This document shows, piece after piece, positions 1 through 7,964 of a stretch of 64,000 bases of DNA. The notes beneath the pieces are model-generated. The model searched no databases. It was not told the origin of the DNA and saw only the letters and a list, made by a program, of their open reading frames with translations. The position numbers and the translations under genes are program-made. The stretch comes from G963674665 sp964609625 (lineage in GTDB: Bacteria; Desulfobacterota; Desulfovibrionia; Desulfovibrionales; Desulfovibrionaceae), in the NCBI GenBank assembly GCA_964609625.1, contig CAZSRS010000006.1, forward strand, positions 84,370 to 148,369, read 5' to 3'. Position 1 is the stretch's first letter. The number at the start of each line of letters is the position of its first letter.

Positions 1-1
1 G

Positions 2-175
2 CCGGTGGGATTCGTGAACGCGGCCGAATCGAAGCAGTGCCTGCTGGAGCAGCAGGACATCCCCTATATCACGATCCAGGGCCGTAAAGGTGGTTCGCCG
101 TTGGCCGCCGCGACCTGCAACGCCTTGGCGGAATTGGCATTACGCGGGGCGGATGCGCTCAGGGCTCGACCGTGA
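2..175 (+). CDS. cbiC: Precorrin-8X methylmutase, C-terminal fragment
   Basis: The window opens inside this gene; 57 codons and the TGA remain. The visible protein starts PVGFVNAAESK and continues with ITIQGRKGGSPLAAATCNALAEL, which matches the C-terminal end of CbiC/CobH, the enzyme that moves the C11 methyl group to C12 to make (hydrogeno)cobyrinate. The neighbours cobL and cobM support a corrin-ring pathway cluster. Its last 17 bases overlap the convergent chagasin-like gene. The N-terminal part lies outside the window, so start and length cannot be judged. Confidence 0.88.
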   Translation, partial: PVGFVNAAESKQCLLEQQDIPYITIQGRKGGSPLAAATCNALAELALRGADALRARP

Positions 176-611
176 TGCGCAGGGCGTAACGTTTTTCGGC
201 GGTAGATGCGCCCTCCCAAGATCTGAAATACCCCAGTTCCAGATTTCCGGAAACCCGTCCAGTGGGCGATACTGCCCGAAACACGAGAACGGTCACTCCG
301 GGTGCGCCGACGCGCAGGGTGTCGGATCCTGGCATGAATTCCTGCTCTATGAGTTCCAGATGCGCGTCGGGCATGCTGATGACGTGCCAGTCGTATCCCG
401 TGGAAGGATTGGCCGGAAGCGAGATGCGCAATAACTCACCTGGGTGTAGGGTCAGGTGGGAGCCATTGTCGGGGGCGGTGAGGGAGATCTTTCCTGCCTC
501 GGTAAAAGGCGACGGCTGCTTCTGCAGGGAAGAGCAGGACGCGGAAGAAGGTACGAAAATCAAAAGAGCGGTTACGAGTATGGGTGGGAAGACAATAGTG
601 GGCATGTTCAT
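159..611 (-). CDS. Chagasin-type cysteine protease inhibitor, exported
   Basis: 150 residues. A hydrophobic N-terminal segment (about residues 5-22) precedes a cysteine at 26 in a weak lipobox (SASC), so it is either a lipoprotein or periplasmic. The mature part carries NPSTGYDW at 68-75, the hallmark loop of the chagasin (I42) family, followed by the GxxxLVFRA-type strand and an RSWE segment near the C terminus. The family inhibits papain-like proteases by inserting three loops into the active site. It is encoded antiparallel to, and between, corrin biosynthesis genes and overlaps the cbiC end by 17 bp. No target protease is encoded in the window. Confidence 0.8.
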   Translation of the reverse strand: MNMPTIVFPPILVTALLIFVPSSASCSSLQKQPSPFTEAGKISLTAPDNGSHLTLHPGELLRISLPANPSTGYDWHVISMPDAHLELIEQEFMPGSDTLRVGAPGVTVLVFRAVSPTGRVSGNLELGYFRSWEGASTAEKRYALRITVEP

Positions 612-1059
612 GGATTACCTCCGGTAGTTGACGTCAAGAGTAATGCATCCGTGAAGGGGATGTCCATTGCGAGGTGCGAGTGTTTCTGGATTCAGGAAAC
701 AGAGCCCAGAAACCGTGAACCTTGGCGAGGAACACACCCTTGTCCTCAATCTCAATGGGGGATATGAAGGAAAGGAAGCACAGGCGATTCCGGAACGGCC
801 GGCCCGAACCAAGGGGCCAGTCTGTTGCCGCATGAATGTACGGTTGCTGTCCATGCTCGAGGGGGGCGCGGGAGGGGCGGAATGGAGTTCGGGAGCGGTT
901 TAACACGTCCGGGTTCCGCGACCTATCGCGTTTCAAGGCTTGTTTGTTGTATCACCACGTATTTATAAAATAACGCACGGGTGCTTTCACGCAGGCTGAC
1001 GATGCATAAGGCTTCGGGCTGCCACGGAAAAGGGTGGGGCGCCGGCAGGGGATAATCCA
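612..1059. other. Non-coding gap between chagasin-like gene and cobL
   Basis: A 448-bp gap between divergent genes. Short open frames here have no recognisable protein and read across both strands. The right end is AT-rich around 960-972 (TATAAA-like), which would suit a cobL promoter, but no -35 element at proper spacing could be identified. No conserved cobalamin riboswitch core was seen. Confidence 0.5.
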
Positions 1060-2268
1060 ATGGCTGTAACTGTCGTGGGAATGGGCATAGATCCGCAAAA
1101 CCTGCCTCCCAAAAATGCGGGCAAGATCATGGAAGCGGAAGTCCTTGTGGGGGGCAAGCACCATCTTGCTGCCTACTCCACCCATCAAGCTGAAAAGGTA
1201 TGCATCACCACGCCGTTGGACGCGGTGATCCAAATCATCGATGAACGAGACCGCGCGGACAAGAACGTGGTTGTCATGGCCACCGGTGACCCCATGTTTT
1301 TTGGCATCGGGACGGTTCTTGTCCAGGAACTGGGGCATGATCGCGTGGAGATAGTGCCAAATGTCTGTACCTTGCAGGTGGCGGTCTCCAAGGCCAAGCT
1401 TTCCTGGCCCGAGGTGGCCACGATCTCGTTGCATGGCAGGGACGACATGCACCCGTTGTTCGAGGCCCTGATGTACAACTCCAAGGTGGCCCTGCTCACG
1501 GATGAACGCAATATTCCCGCGGCCATTGCCCAGGCGCTCCTGGACAAGGGCGTGGAAAATTACCGTATGTGGGTCTTCGAAGACCTGGACAGCCCGCGGG
1601 AGCGTGTGGAGGCCTACGACCTCAAGACCGCAAGTTCCAGGAGCTTTTCCAAGCTGAACATGGTGTTGCTGGAGCGTGTGAACGACCAGCATGAAGCCCT
1701 GTATCTGGGTATTCCGGACGACCGCTTTGTCACGCAGGACGGGCAGATCACGAAATGGCCCGTGCGTGCGGCCTCCCTAGCTGCCCTGCGGATACGGCCG
1801 GGCAATGTGGTCTGGGACCTGGGCGCGGGATGCGGTGCCATGTCCATCGAGGCTGCCGCGGTGCTGGGCAGGGGGTATGTCCTGGCCGTTGAAAAACGCG
1901 CCGACCGTGTCGCTTTGATCCGTGAGAATATCAGGCGTTGCAACGCACTACTCGTGGAGGCGGTGCACGGCACCATGCCGGATTGCCTCCCTGACCTGTC
2001 CGACCCCGATCGGGTCTTCATCGGTGGCGGCCTTTCCCGGGATATGTCCATATTGGAAAGCGTCATGAACCGCCTGCCCTCGAGGGGGCGGTTGGTGGCG
2101 AACTGTGCCTTGATGGAGACCTTGTGCGGCGTCCGCACCATGTTGCACGAACAGGGGTGGAAACCGGAGGTGACCTTGTTGCATGCCGCGCAGTCGAAAC
2201 CTCTGGGCCTCGATGTGCATCTGCTCGGGGGCAACCCCATTTTCATCGTTTCTGGCAGGAAGCCCTAG
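1060..2268 (+). CDS. cobL: Precorrin-6Y C5,15-methyltransferase (decarboxylating), CbiE-CbiT fusion
   Basis: 402 residues, the usual length of a fused CobL. The N-terminal half (about 1-205) is a tetrapyrrole methylase of CbiE type, with GMGIDP near the start and GDPMFFG at 76-82. The C-terminal half is a Rossmann methyltransferase of CbiT type, with DLGAGCGAMSIEA around residues 252-264. It methylates C5 and C15 and decarboxylates the C12 acetate in corrin-ring synthesis. AGGGG about 8 bases upstream of the ATG supports the start. It lies between the cbiC fragment and cobM. Confidence 0.93.
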   Translation: MAVTVVGMGIDPQNLPPKNAGKIMEAEVLVGGKHHLAAYSTHQAEKVCITTPLDAVIQIIDERDRADKNVVVMATGDPMFFGIGTVLVQELGHDRVEIVPNVCTLQVAVSKAKLSWPEVATISLHGRDDMHPLFEALMYNSKVALLTDERNIPAAIAQALLDKGVENYRMWVFEDLDSPRERVEAYDLKTASSRSFSKLNMVLLERVNDQHEALYLGIPDDRFVTQDGQITKWPVRAASLAALRIRPGNVVWDLGAGCGAMSIEAAAVLGRGYVLAVEKRADRVALIRENIRRCNALLVEAVHGTMPDCLPDLSDPDRVFIGGGLSRDMSILESVMNRLPSRGRLVANCALMETLCGVRTMLHEQGWKPEVTLLHAAQSKPLGLDVHLLGGNPIFIVSGRKP

Positions 2269-2460
2269 AACGGGTGCGTCTTTTCGGCATGATTCGGTAG
2301 CTGATGATCCCAATTAACCGTCTTTTTAATAGTTTTTCCTGCCGATCAAAGGTTACTCTTCGCCTCGTCCCGAGTTGAAGAGCAGGTGCGGCATCGTGTT
2401 TCGAGGAATGAAGTCAGCGAAACTTACCGATATGTTTCAAGCAGTAACCTACTGATCTTT

Positions 2461-3291
2461 ATGTCTGGAAAAGTCTACTTTATCGGTGCCGGACCAGGAG
2501 ACCCTGAATTGGTCACGGTCAAGGGGCGCGCGCTCATCGAGCGAGCCGGGCTCGTGCTCTTCGCAGGTTCCCTGGTACCACGGCAGCTCGTTGCCTGTGC
2601 ACCCCCCGATGCCGATGTGGTGGATTCGGCCCCACTTGATCTTGAGACCATCGTCTCCCTGATGGTCAATGCCGCCCGGCAGGGGCGGCTGGTGGCGCGG
2701 GTGCACACCGGCGATCCCACCCTTTTCGGCGCGTTGCTGGAGCAGGCGCGCGCCCTGGAGCAGGCAGGCATCGAATACGAGGTCGTTCCAGGTGTCAGCG
2801 CGCTGTTCGCCGCGGCCGCGGCAGCAAAGATATCCTTCACGGTGCCCGAACGTGCCCAGAGCGTGGTCATCACCAGGGCAGTGGGGCGCACGCCCGTGCC
2901 CCAGGGGCAAGAACCCGCAGCCTATGCCGTGCACGGCGCGCCCATGGCCATCTACCTCTCGGGACAGGCGCCAGATGCGGTGGCCGTAAGCCTGTTGCGG
3001 GCCGGCATGCCTCCAGACACCCCGGTGCTTTTGGCCCATCGCGTGAGCCAGCCGGAGCAACGCCTGGTCTGGAGCACTCTCGCGGACATGAGCACCACTG
3101 TTCAGGAGGAGGAGCTGTCGCGGCAGACACTGTTTTTGGTCCTGCCGGACTATGGGGACGCGCCGCGCTCCCTGCTCTATGATGCGGGGCAGGGACACGG
3201 TTTTCGCCAGGTCGGGTCGGAACGGAATGCGGAAGGCGGCAAGGGTCGGGGTGATGCAGCGAACGAGCCGTACGTTCCTGGGATCAAATGA
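2461..3291 (+). CDS. cobM: Precorrin-4 / cobalt-precorrin-4 C11-methyltransferase
   Basis: 276 residues from the chosen ATG, where the family begins (MSGKVYFIGAGPGDPEL). The frame is open further upstream (to 2386), but those 25 residues do not resemble the family. Key motifs are GAGPGDPELVTVKG at the N terminus, HTGDPTLFGAL, and VVPGVSALFAAAA in the SAM-binding region. The enzyme adds the C11 methyl group. The tail after LFLVLPDYGD is unusually charged and probably disordered. No strong ribosome-binding site is visible, so the start rests on homology. A 192-bp gap separates it from cobL. Confidence 0.9.
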   Translation: MSGKVYFIGAGPGDPELVTVKGRALIERAGLVLFAGSLVPRQLVACAPPDADVVDSAPLDLETIVSLMVNAARQGRLVARVHTGDPTLFGALLEQARALEQAGIEYEVVPGVSALFAAAAAAKISFTVPERAQSVVITRAVGRTPVPQGQEPAAYAVHGAPMAIYLSGQAPDAVAVSLLRAGMPPDTPVLLAHRVSQPEQRLVWSTLADMSTTVQEEELSRQTLFLVLPDYGDAPRSLLYDAGQGHGFRQVGSERNAEGGKGRGDAANEPYVPGIK

Positions 3292-3304
3292 CAGGGGAGA
3301 AGGC

Positions 3305-3700
3305 ATGGAAACCTTGCAGGTTAGGACGCGCGCGCGTGAAGAGCTGGTGGATATCACCAATGAAATCAAGCTGCTGGTGCGGGAGCGTGGTTGGCAAGAC
3401 GGCGTGCTGTTGCTCTATTGCCCCCACACCACTGGGGCGGTGACCGTGAACGAGGCCGCGGATCCCAGCGTGGTGCGCGACATCGTGGTCAATCTGTCCA
3501 GGTTGGTGCCTCGCCAGGGGGACTACCGCCACGCAGAGGGCAACAGTGACGCGCACATCAAGTCGTCCCTGTTCGGTTGCGAACAGGCGCTGATCGTGGA
3601 AGGCGGCGCGGTCCAACTGGGCACGTGGCAGGGTATTTTTTTCTGTGAATTCGACGGACCGCGTACTCGCAAGCTCTGGGCCAAATGGCTCCCAGTTTGA
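3305..3700 (+). CDS. YjbQ family protein (UPF0047)
   Basis: 131 residues from an ATG preceded by GGGGAGAAGGC. It contains CPHTTGAVTVNEAADP and the C-terminal EGGAVQLGTWQGIFFCEFDGPR block that define YjbQ/UPF0047. Members show weak thiamine-phosphate synthase activity in vitro; the physiological role is not settled. It starts 13 bp after cobM and is probably co-transcribed with it. Confidence 0.88.
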   Translation: METLQVRTRAREELVDITNEIKLLVRERGWQDGVLLLYCPHTTGAVTVNEAADPSVVRDIVVNLSRLVPRQGDYRHAEGNSDAHIKSSLFGCEQALIVEGGAVQLGTWQGIFFCEFDGPRTRKLWAKWLPV

Positions 3701-3732
3701 CAGGGTTGATTGTTTCCTGAGAAACTATAAGC

Positions 3733-4425
3733 TTATTCTGATGTGGCTTCCGTACCTTTGACCCGCACCAGTTCAGGACCGCCCATCTTGCGGGGGCGCA
3801 GGGTGTGGATGGCGTCAGCGTGCATGGCGAAGAGGTCCACGGGATGGTGGCTGATGACCAGTACCTGCACTTCCAGTTCCTTGGCGATGCGCGACACGAG
3901 CTTCATGAACACCGGCACCAGTTCAGGCTTGAGCCAGCAGTCCTGCTCGTCGAGTACCAGAAAGGGGCGGTGACGGGCCGGGTCCAGCCGGGATAGGGCG
4001 ATGAGCCGGAGCCCCACCGAGAGGATGTTGCACGCCGAGCCACCTTGCCCCCGCATGATGTCTTCCATCCCTTCGGGGCTCTCGATGAAGAAGTTCACGT
4101 TGAGCCGGTTGCGGCTGATTTCCCTGATGGAGCGCAGGGTACGCTCCTGCCCGAGGATTTCGCGCAGGCCGTGGCTGAGGTTGGCCTCGATCTCGTCCAG
4201 CACCTCGCCGAACAAGGCCTTGGAGAGGTGCTCCAACCGCTCCCTGGCCATGGGGGCGAGTTCCAGGAACGCGGTGGCCTGCCTCCACTGCTCGCGGCAA
4301 ACGGCGTGGGCCTTGACGCGCTCTTGCGCCAGGCCCTGGAGATTGTCGTAACGCCGGATCAGGGTCGCGAGTTCGCGCTCCAGGTCGCGCACCGAGGGGG
4401 GCGCTTCATGGATTTCAAGGTTCAC
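3733..4425 (-). CDS. Rad50/SMC-like ATPase, separate C-terminal lobe
   Basis: 230 residues, starting at a GTG that overlaps the previous stop by one base (TAGTG). Residues 1-110 are predicted helical and charged. The rest carries the C-terminal ABC-ATPase elements: a signature-like LSVG at 135-138 after GQGGSACN, Walker B FLVLDE at 155-160 followed by QD, and an H-loop SHH at 192-194. There is no Walker A, so it cannot be a complete ATPase. The missing half is encoded three genes upstream in the same operon (Walker A protein at 5687-7153). I infer that the two assemble like the two lobes of a Rad50/SbcC head. Confidence 0.8.
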   Translation of the reverse strand: MNLEIHEAPPSVRDLERELATLIRRYDNLQGLAQERVKAHAVCREQWRQATAFLELAPMARERLEHLSKALFGEVLDEIEANLSHGLREILGQERTLRSIREISRNRLNVNFFIESPEGMEDIMRGQGGSACNILSVGLRLIALSRLDPARHRPFLVLDEQDCWLKPELVPVFMKLVSRIAKELEVQVLVISHHPVDLFAMHADAIHTLRPRKMGGPELVRVKGTEATSE

Positions 4426-4730
4426 TACCCCTCCTCCTGAACTTCGATGGCGCCGAGTTCCTTGTTCACGGAGTGGATATGCTCGCGGTATTCGCTGACC
4501 AGGCGGGCGTTTTCCGCGCGTTTTTCCTGCAAGAGATTTTCAAGTTCCTCGGGGTCGGCGGTACCGTAAGTTTCCTTGGCCCGGGACTCCAGTTCCTGGA
4601 GTTGACGCTCCAGGTTGTCCAGGTTGGCCTTGGTCTGGATCTTCTTTTCGTGGAGTTTCTCGTACTCCTGCTTCAGGCCGGCGAGTTCGCGTTCCAGGGC
4701 CTTGTCCTGCTCAAGTGTCTTGTCGGTCAT
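4425..4730 (-). CDS. Small coiled-coil protein of the split Rad50 operon
   Basis: 101 residues, almost entirely charged heptad-like helix (ERELAGLKQEYEKLHEKK and onward). AGGAGG seven bases before the ATG is a strong ribosome-binding site. It overlaps the metallophosphoesterase gene by 20 bp and abuts the C-lobe gene. No enzyme motif is visible. Its position between the hook-bearing N half and the C lobe suggests, as inference, that it supplies the returning strand of the Rad50 coiled coil as a separate chain. It could instead be a free assembly factor. Confidence 0.65.
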   Translation of the reverse strand: MTDKTLEQDKALERELAGLKQEYEKLHEKKIQTKANLDNLERQLQELESRAKETYGTADPEELENLLQEKRAENARLVSEYREHIHSVNKELGAIEVQEEG

Positions 4731-5694
4731 CGATGACCTCCTGATAGAGTTGCCAGATCAAAGGGGATTCAGGCGCGGCATTGTCCAGGTTCTGCTCCAG
4801 GAATTGCTTCAACCCCAGCCCCTCGCGTGTACGGCGCATGGCCAGGCGCTTGAGTCCCTGCACGAACAAGGATTCTCGCTCCACCTGGCCGTTGACGTCG
4901 TCGGGAAGCTCCTGGTCCGGGAAGACCTGCGTGAAGGGCAGGATCGGGAGTTCGAAGCGCTCCAGGTCTTCCATACACTGCGGGACCCAGATGGCGACCG
5001 CGGGCCTGCGCTTGAAGTTGTAGCGGGTGAACTGCATGCGCACCAGACCGCCGGGGTTGACCCAGCGGGTCTGCCCCTTGCGTTGTGTGGGCTGGGGGCG
5101 GTGCAGATGGCCGTTGACCACCCAGTCCACACCAGGAATCTCTCTGATCCGCAGGGGTTTGTCCATGAAGTCCGGGAATCCGAGATTGTGGTGGGTGATC
5201 CAGATCACGGTGTCGGCGGTGCCGCGTTCCCAGAATTCCGGGATGGGGGTGAAGTCGGGGGATGCGCCGAGCAGCACGGTGTGCCCCTGGCAGTGCAGCA
5301 GAAATTGCGGCCCCGGGGAATCCATGAGTTGGATGACGCCGGCCGCGTCGAGCACGGCCAGGGAGACGTCGGGAGTAAAGCGGGCTTGGTACTTGTCGTG
5401 ATTGCCTACCAGCAGCCAGGGCTTTCTGTAACGGGATGTCCAGTTTCCAAAGAAACCGATAAGGCGTACGAGAAGGCTGTTGGGATTCTCCCTTGGCCAG
5501 TGAAAGGTGTCACCCAGGAACACGGGTACCAGATCGCGACGCATGGCCTCGACAAGAGCCGCGTCCACCTTGTCCAGGACCTGCTCCAGATAGCCTTCCT
5601 GGCGTTGCCCTGGCGGCGTGGCCGCGAAATGTGGATCACCGATGAACAGCAGTCCGGCTGCGTGGAGTTCGGGAAGATCGGTGTGTTCAGCCAT
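4711..5694 (-). CDS. Mre11/SbcD-like metallophosphoesterase
   Basis: 327 residues. All five calcineurin-type phosphoesterase motifs are present: GDPH (19-22), GDTFH (61-65, the Mre11 form of motif II), GNHD (97-100), THH (167-169) and NGHLH (194-198). These are the two-metal ligands of Mre11/SbcD nucleases. The C-terminal 130 residues would be the capping and partner-binding region. It starts within the last codons of the Walker A protein gene (8-bp overlap), so translation is probably coupled. Nuclease activity in complex with the neighbouring ATPase halves is inferred. Confidence 0.86.
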   Translation of the reverse strand: MAEHTDLPELHAAGLLFIGDPHFAATPPGQRQEGYLEQVLDKVDAALVEAMRRDLVPVFLGDTFHWPRENPNSLLVRLIGFFGNWTSRYRKPWLLVGNHDKYQARFTPDVSLAVLDAAGVIQLMDSPGPQFLLHCQGHTVLLGASPDFTPIPEFWERGTADTVIWITHHNLGFPDFMDKPLRIREIPGVDWVVNGHLHRPQPTQRKGQTRWVNPGGLVRMQFTRYNFKRRPAVAIWVPQCMEDLERFELPILPFTQVFPDQELPDDVNGQVERESLFVQGLKRLAMRRTREGLGLKQFLEQNLDNAAPESPLIWQLYQEVIDDRQDT

Positions 5695-7153
5695 GGTTGT
5701 GCCCCGCGCGCAAAAGAGTGTTCAGATCCAGGCTCCCACCGCAAGTAGGGCAGACGCCGAGTTCCTGGATTCGGGCTTCGGCCGTGGCACGCCAATCGGC
5801 CAGGGCCGAGTCGCACTGGGCCGCGGCCGAGCGTTGCTCCTCGCAGCGGGAGCGCATCTGCCGCAGATCACGAACCATGCGCTGCAGAGGGGCTGTGTCG
5901 GTCAGTTCTGGCGCCGGAGCCAAACGCTCCAGAACGCCCAAGGAGCGGCGGGTGCGCTCCCGCGCACTCATAAATTCCTGCTGCCGTCCACGTATCTCGA
6001 GTAGCGGCGCCATGGAAAAGAGTGACGGCAGCTCCTGCAAGGGGCGCAGAGCGGTATCCAGCGCTCGGGAGGCGTGCATGGTTTCGCGGACTTCCCGCAG
6101 TCCAAAGATCGCAACGGCCAGGTTGCGGGTGTCGAAGAGCGCGGGTGCGGGGCGGAGAACGGCCAGCCCTTGCTGCCTACGTTGCAGCAGCCCGAGACGG
6201 TGCAAGTCTCGGACCAGGCGAAGGGAGAGTTCGGCCAATTGTCGGGTATCGAAGAGCGCGGGATATGACGCGAGTTTATCCAGGGCAGCAAGCCTACCCT
6301 GCTCCAGACCGCGGTTGGCCGCGGCCTGAGCATGGTCGAGCAGTAAACTTGCCAGGAGTGCGACGTCTTGGAGTTGCGGCAGGGGGGCCAGACGCTCCAG
6401 CACCCGTGAATGGGCAGCGAGGGCCGCGGCGCGCGAACGCCGCATGCGGATCTCCCGTGTAGTGTGCTCCAACTGGGGACGAAGGATCTCCAGGCCGCGT
6501 AGTCGCTCCAGGAGGTCCTGCGCCTCGAGGATGCGCAGTTCCACCCCAGGCAAGGGGGCCAAGCGTTGCAGTCCGAGTTCCAGGCTGCGTTGGTTTTGCT
6601 CCGCTGCCTTGCGGTCCTTTTCCGCCGCGGCCGTACGAGTCTTAAGCAGATCCTGCATGGCCAGCAAATGCGCGCTCTCCGTGGAGGCGGCAAAGAACTG
6701 GGCCACGGTTGATCCTGGCGCATCAAGCAGAAACACGGGTTGGCGCTGGTTGCCGAGGTGCACGTCCAGCACCTTGCCGCGCTCCTCGCCGACCACGTTG
6801 AGCCTGAGGCGGCGCAGGATGTCCTCCGGCGGGGTGGTGCCGAACTTGGCGTAGATTTCCGGCTCCTGGGCGCCGGGGTGAAAGAGTTTGTACCGGGCGT
6901 GCCCCTTGACGCGGATCCAGACGATACGCCACTCGCCGTCAGGGTCCTGGAGGGTGACGGACACGCGGGCTTCCTTGGAGCCGTGGCGGATGAACTGCGC
7001 GGCTGGCGGGTTCTCGGCCACGCAGCGCAACGCCTCTACAATGGCGGACTTGCCGGTGTTGTTGGGGCCGGTAATCACGGTCATGCCAGGTCCGAGTTCG
7101 AGCACCAGGCGGTCGTGAGCCATGAAATTGTCTATCTCGATGCGGGTGATCAT
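5687..7153 (-). CDS. Rad50/SMC-like ATPase, N-terminal half with CxxC hook and 39-residue repeats
   Basis: 488 residues. The N-terminal lobe starts MITRIEIDNFMAHDRL and has Walker A GPNNTGKS at 29-36. There is no Walker B, signature or C-terminal lobe. From about 250 to 445 the helical arm contains five copies of a unit recurring at exactly 39 residues. The landmark proline lies at 259, 298, 337, 376 and 415 within P-x-L-(F/x)-D-T-like motifs. The chain ends shortly after CPTCGG at 468-473, which resembles the zinc hook at the apex of Rad50 coils. It is the first gene of the four-gene nuclease module and lies 33 bp after the methyltransferase gene. Confidence 0.84.
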   Translation of the reverse strand: MITRIEIDNFMAHDRLVLELGPGMTVITGPNNTGKSAIVEALRCVAENPPAAQFIRHGSKEARVSVTLQDPDGEWRIVWIRVKGHARYKLFHPGAQEPEIYAKFGTTPPEDILRRLRLNVVGEERGKVLDVHLGNQRQPVFLLDAPGSTVAQFFAASTESAHLLAMQDLLKTRTAAAEKDRKAAEQNQRSLELGLQRLAPLPGVELRILEAQDLLERLRGLEILRPQLEHTTREIRMRRSRAAALAAHSRVLERLAPLPQLQDVALLASLLLDHAQAAANRGLEQGRLAALDKLASYPALFDTRQLAELSLRLVRDLHRLGLLQRRQQGLAVLRPAPALFDTRNLAVAIFGLREVRETMHASRALDTALRPLQELPSLFSMAPLLEIRGRQQEFMSARERTRRSLGVLERLAPAPELTDTAPLQRMVRDLRQMRSRCEEQRSAAAQCDSALADWRATAEARIQELGVCPTCGGSLDLNTLLRAGHNHG

Positions 7154-7186
7154 AACTGGCAGCGTCAGGTTGGTGACACAGGAGGG

Positions 7187-7957
7187 TCACTCCTCCTGAG
7201 GCCCGGCATTGCACGCTAAAAAGGGACAAAATGCAAGGGCGCTTTCGGTGAGTCGAGTCTGTGCGCCCGTGCCTCGATAGAGAATCAGAGGGTGTTCGAA
7301 GACCATGCCGGGGCGTCCTTGTTTGTGGGCCTCCAGGAGAAGGAGGTGTGCGTTTTGCCCTTCCCTGCCTTGCACTGGGCGCAGGCGCTTGAGTTCAAGT
7401 CCGTAAGCGGTCAGGGAGCGGCAAGCCTCTGGCAAGCGCTCCGCCAGGTAGACCAGGTGGAAGCGGCCACGGTTCTTGAGGCAGTAGGCCGCGACCGCGC
7501 AAAAGTGGTCCAGGCCGGCGGTGGTCTCGAAGCGGGCCGTCGTGCGCCCGGGCATGGCGCTGAGACGCCCACTGCCAGTGGCGCGGTAGGGTGGATTGGC
7601 CAGGGCGATGTCCATGGATTGTGGTGGGAGGGTGGCGCGCAGGGCCTGGATGTCGCGGATGTCCAGATCGAGGACCTGGAGGTTTTGCTCCAGATCGAGC
7701 AGCCGGGCGTTCTCCCGTGCGGCCTGGAGCATTTCCGGGAGCAGGTCCACGGCAGTGACGTGTCTTGCAGCGTCGTGGCGCAAGAGCAGGGCCAAGGCCA
7801 CGACGCCGCATCCGGTGCCAATGTCCAGGGCGGTGGACCATTTTCCATGCTGGACAAAAGAGGCCAGCAGCAGGGCGTCCATGGAGAAGCGGAAGCCGTC
7901 CGCAGGCTGATGCAGCCCCCTGGGGAAGTGTCGGCGTGCGGCGTGCGGGTTTGGCAT
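7187..7957 (-). CDS. tRNA1(Val) (adenine-N6)-methyltransferase-like protein (TrmN6/YfiC type)
   Basis: 256 residues. It opens with the family's GLHQPADGFRFSMDALLLASF segment. The SAM-binding DIGTGCG lies at 45-51 and the catalytic NPPY at 121-124, typical of N6-adenine methyltransferases; the context around them fits TrmN6/YfiC, which modifies A37 of tRNA1(Val). It lies 7 bp after the HD-GYP gene and 33 bp before the Rad50 N-half, in one minus-strand run. Substrate is assigned by family only; other small-molecule or protein N-methylations are possible. Confidence 0.82.
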   Translation of the reverse strand: MPNPHAARRHFPRGLHQPADGFRFSMDALLLASFVQHGKWSTALDIGTGCGVVALALLLRHDAARHVTAVDLLPEMLQAARENARLLDLEQNLQVLDLDIRDIQALRATLPPQSMDIALANPPYRATGSGRLSAMPGRTTARFETTAGLDHFCAVAAYCLKNRGRFHLVYLAERLPEACRSLTAYGLELKRLRPVQGREGQNAHLLLLEAHKQGRPGMVFEHPLILYRGTGAQTRLTESALAFCPFLACNAGPQEE

Positions 7958-7964
7958 GGGGTAT

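Noticed and set aside
930..1059. Possible cobalamin riboswitch before cobL
   Set aside because: The GCCACTG-type core and conserved B12-box pairing could not be traced; only a scattered similarity (GGGCTGCCAC) was seen.
4615..5748. Plus-strand open frame of 377 codons over the Mre11-like gene
   Set aside because: Antisense to three overlapping genes with strong motifs; no family features.
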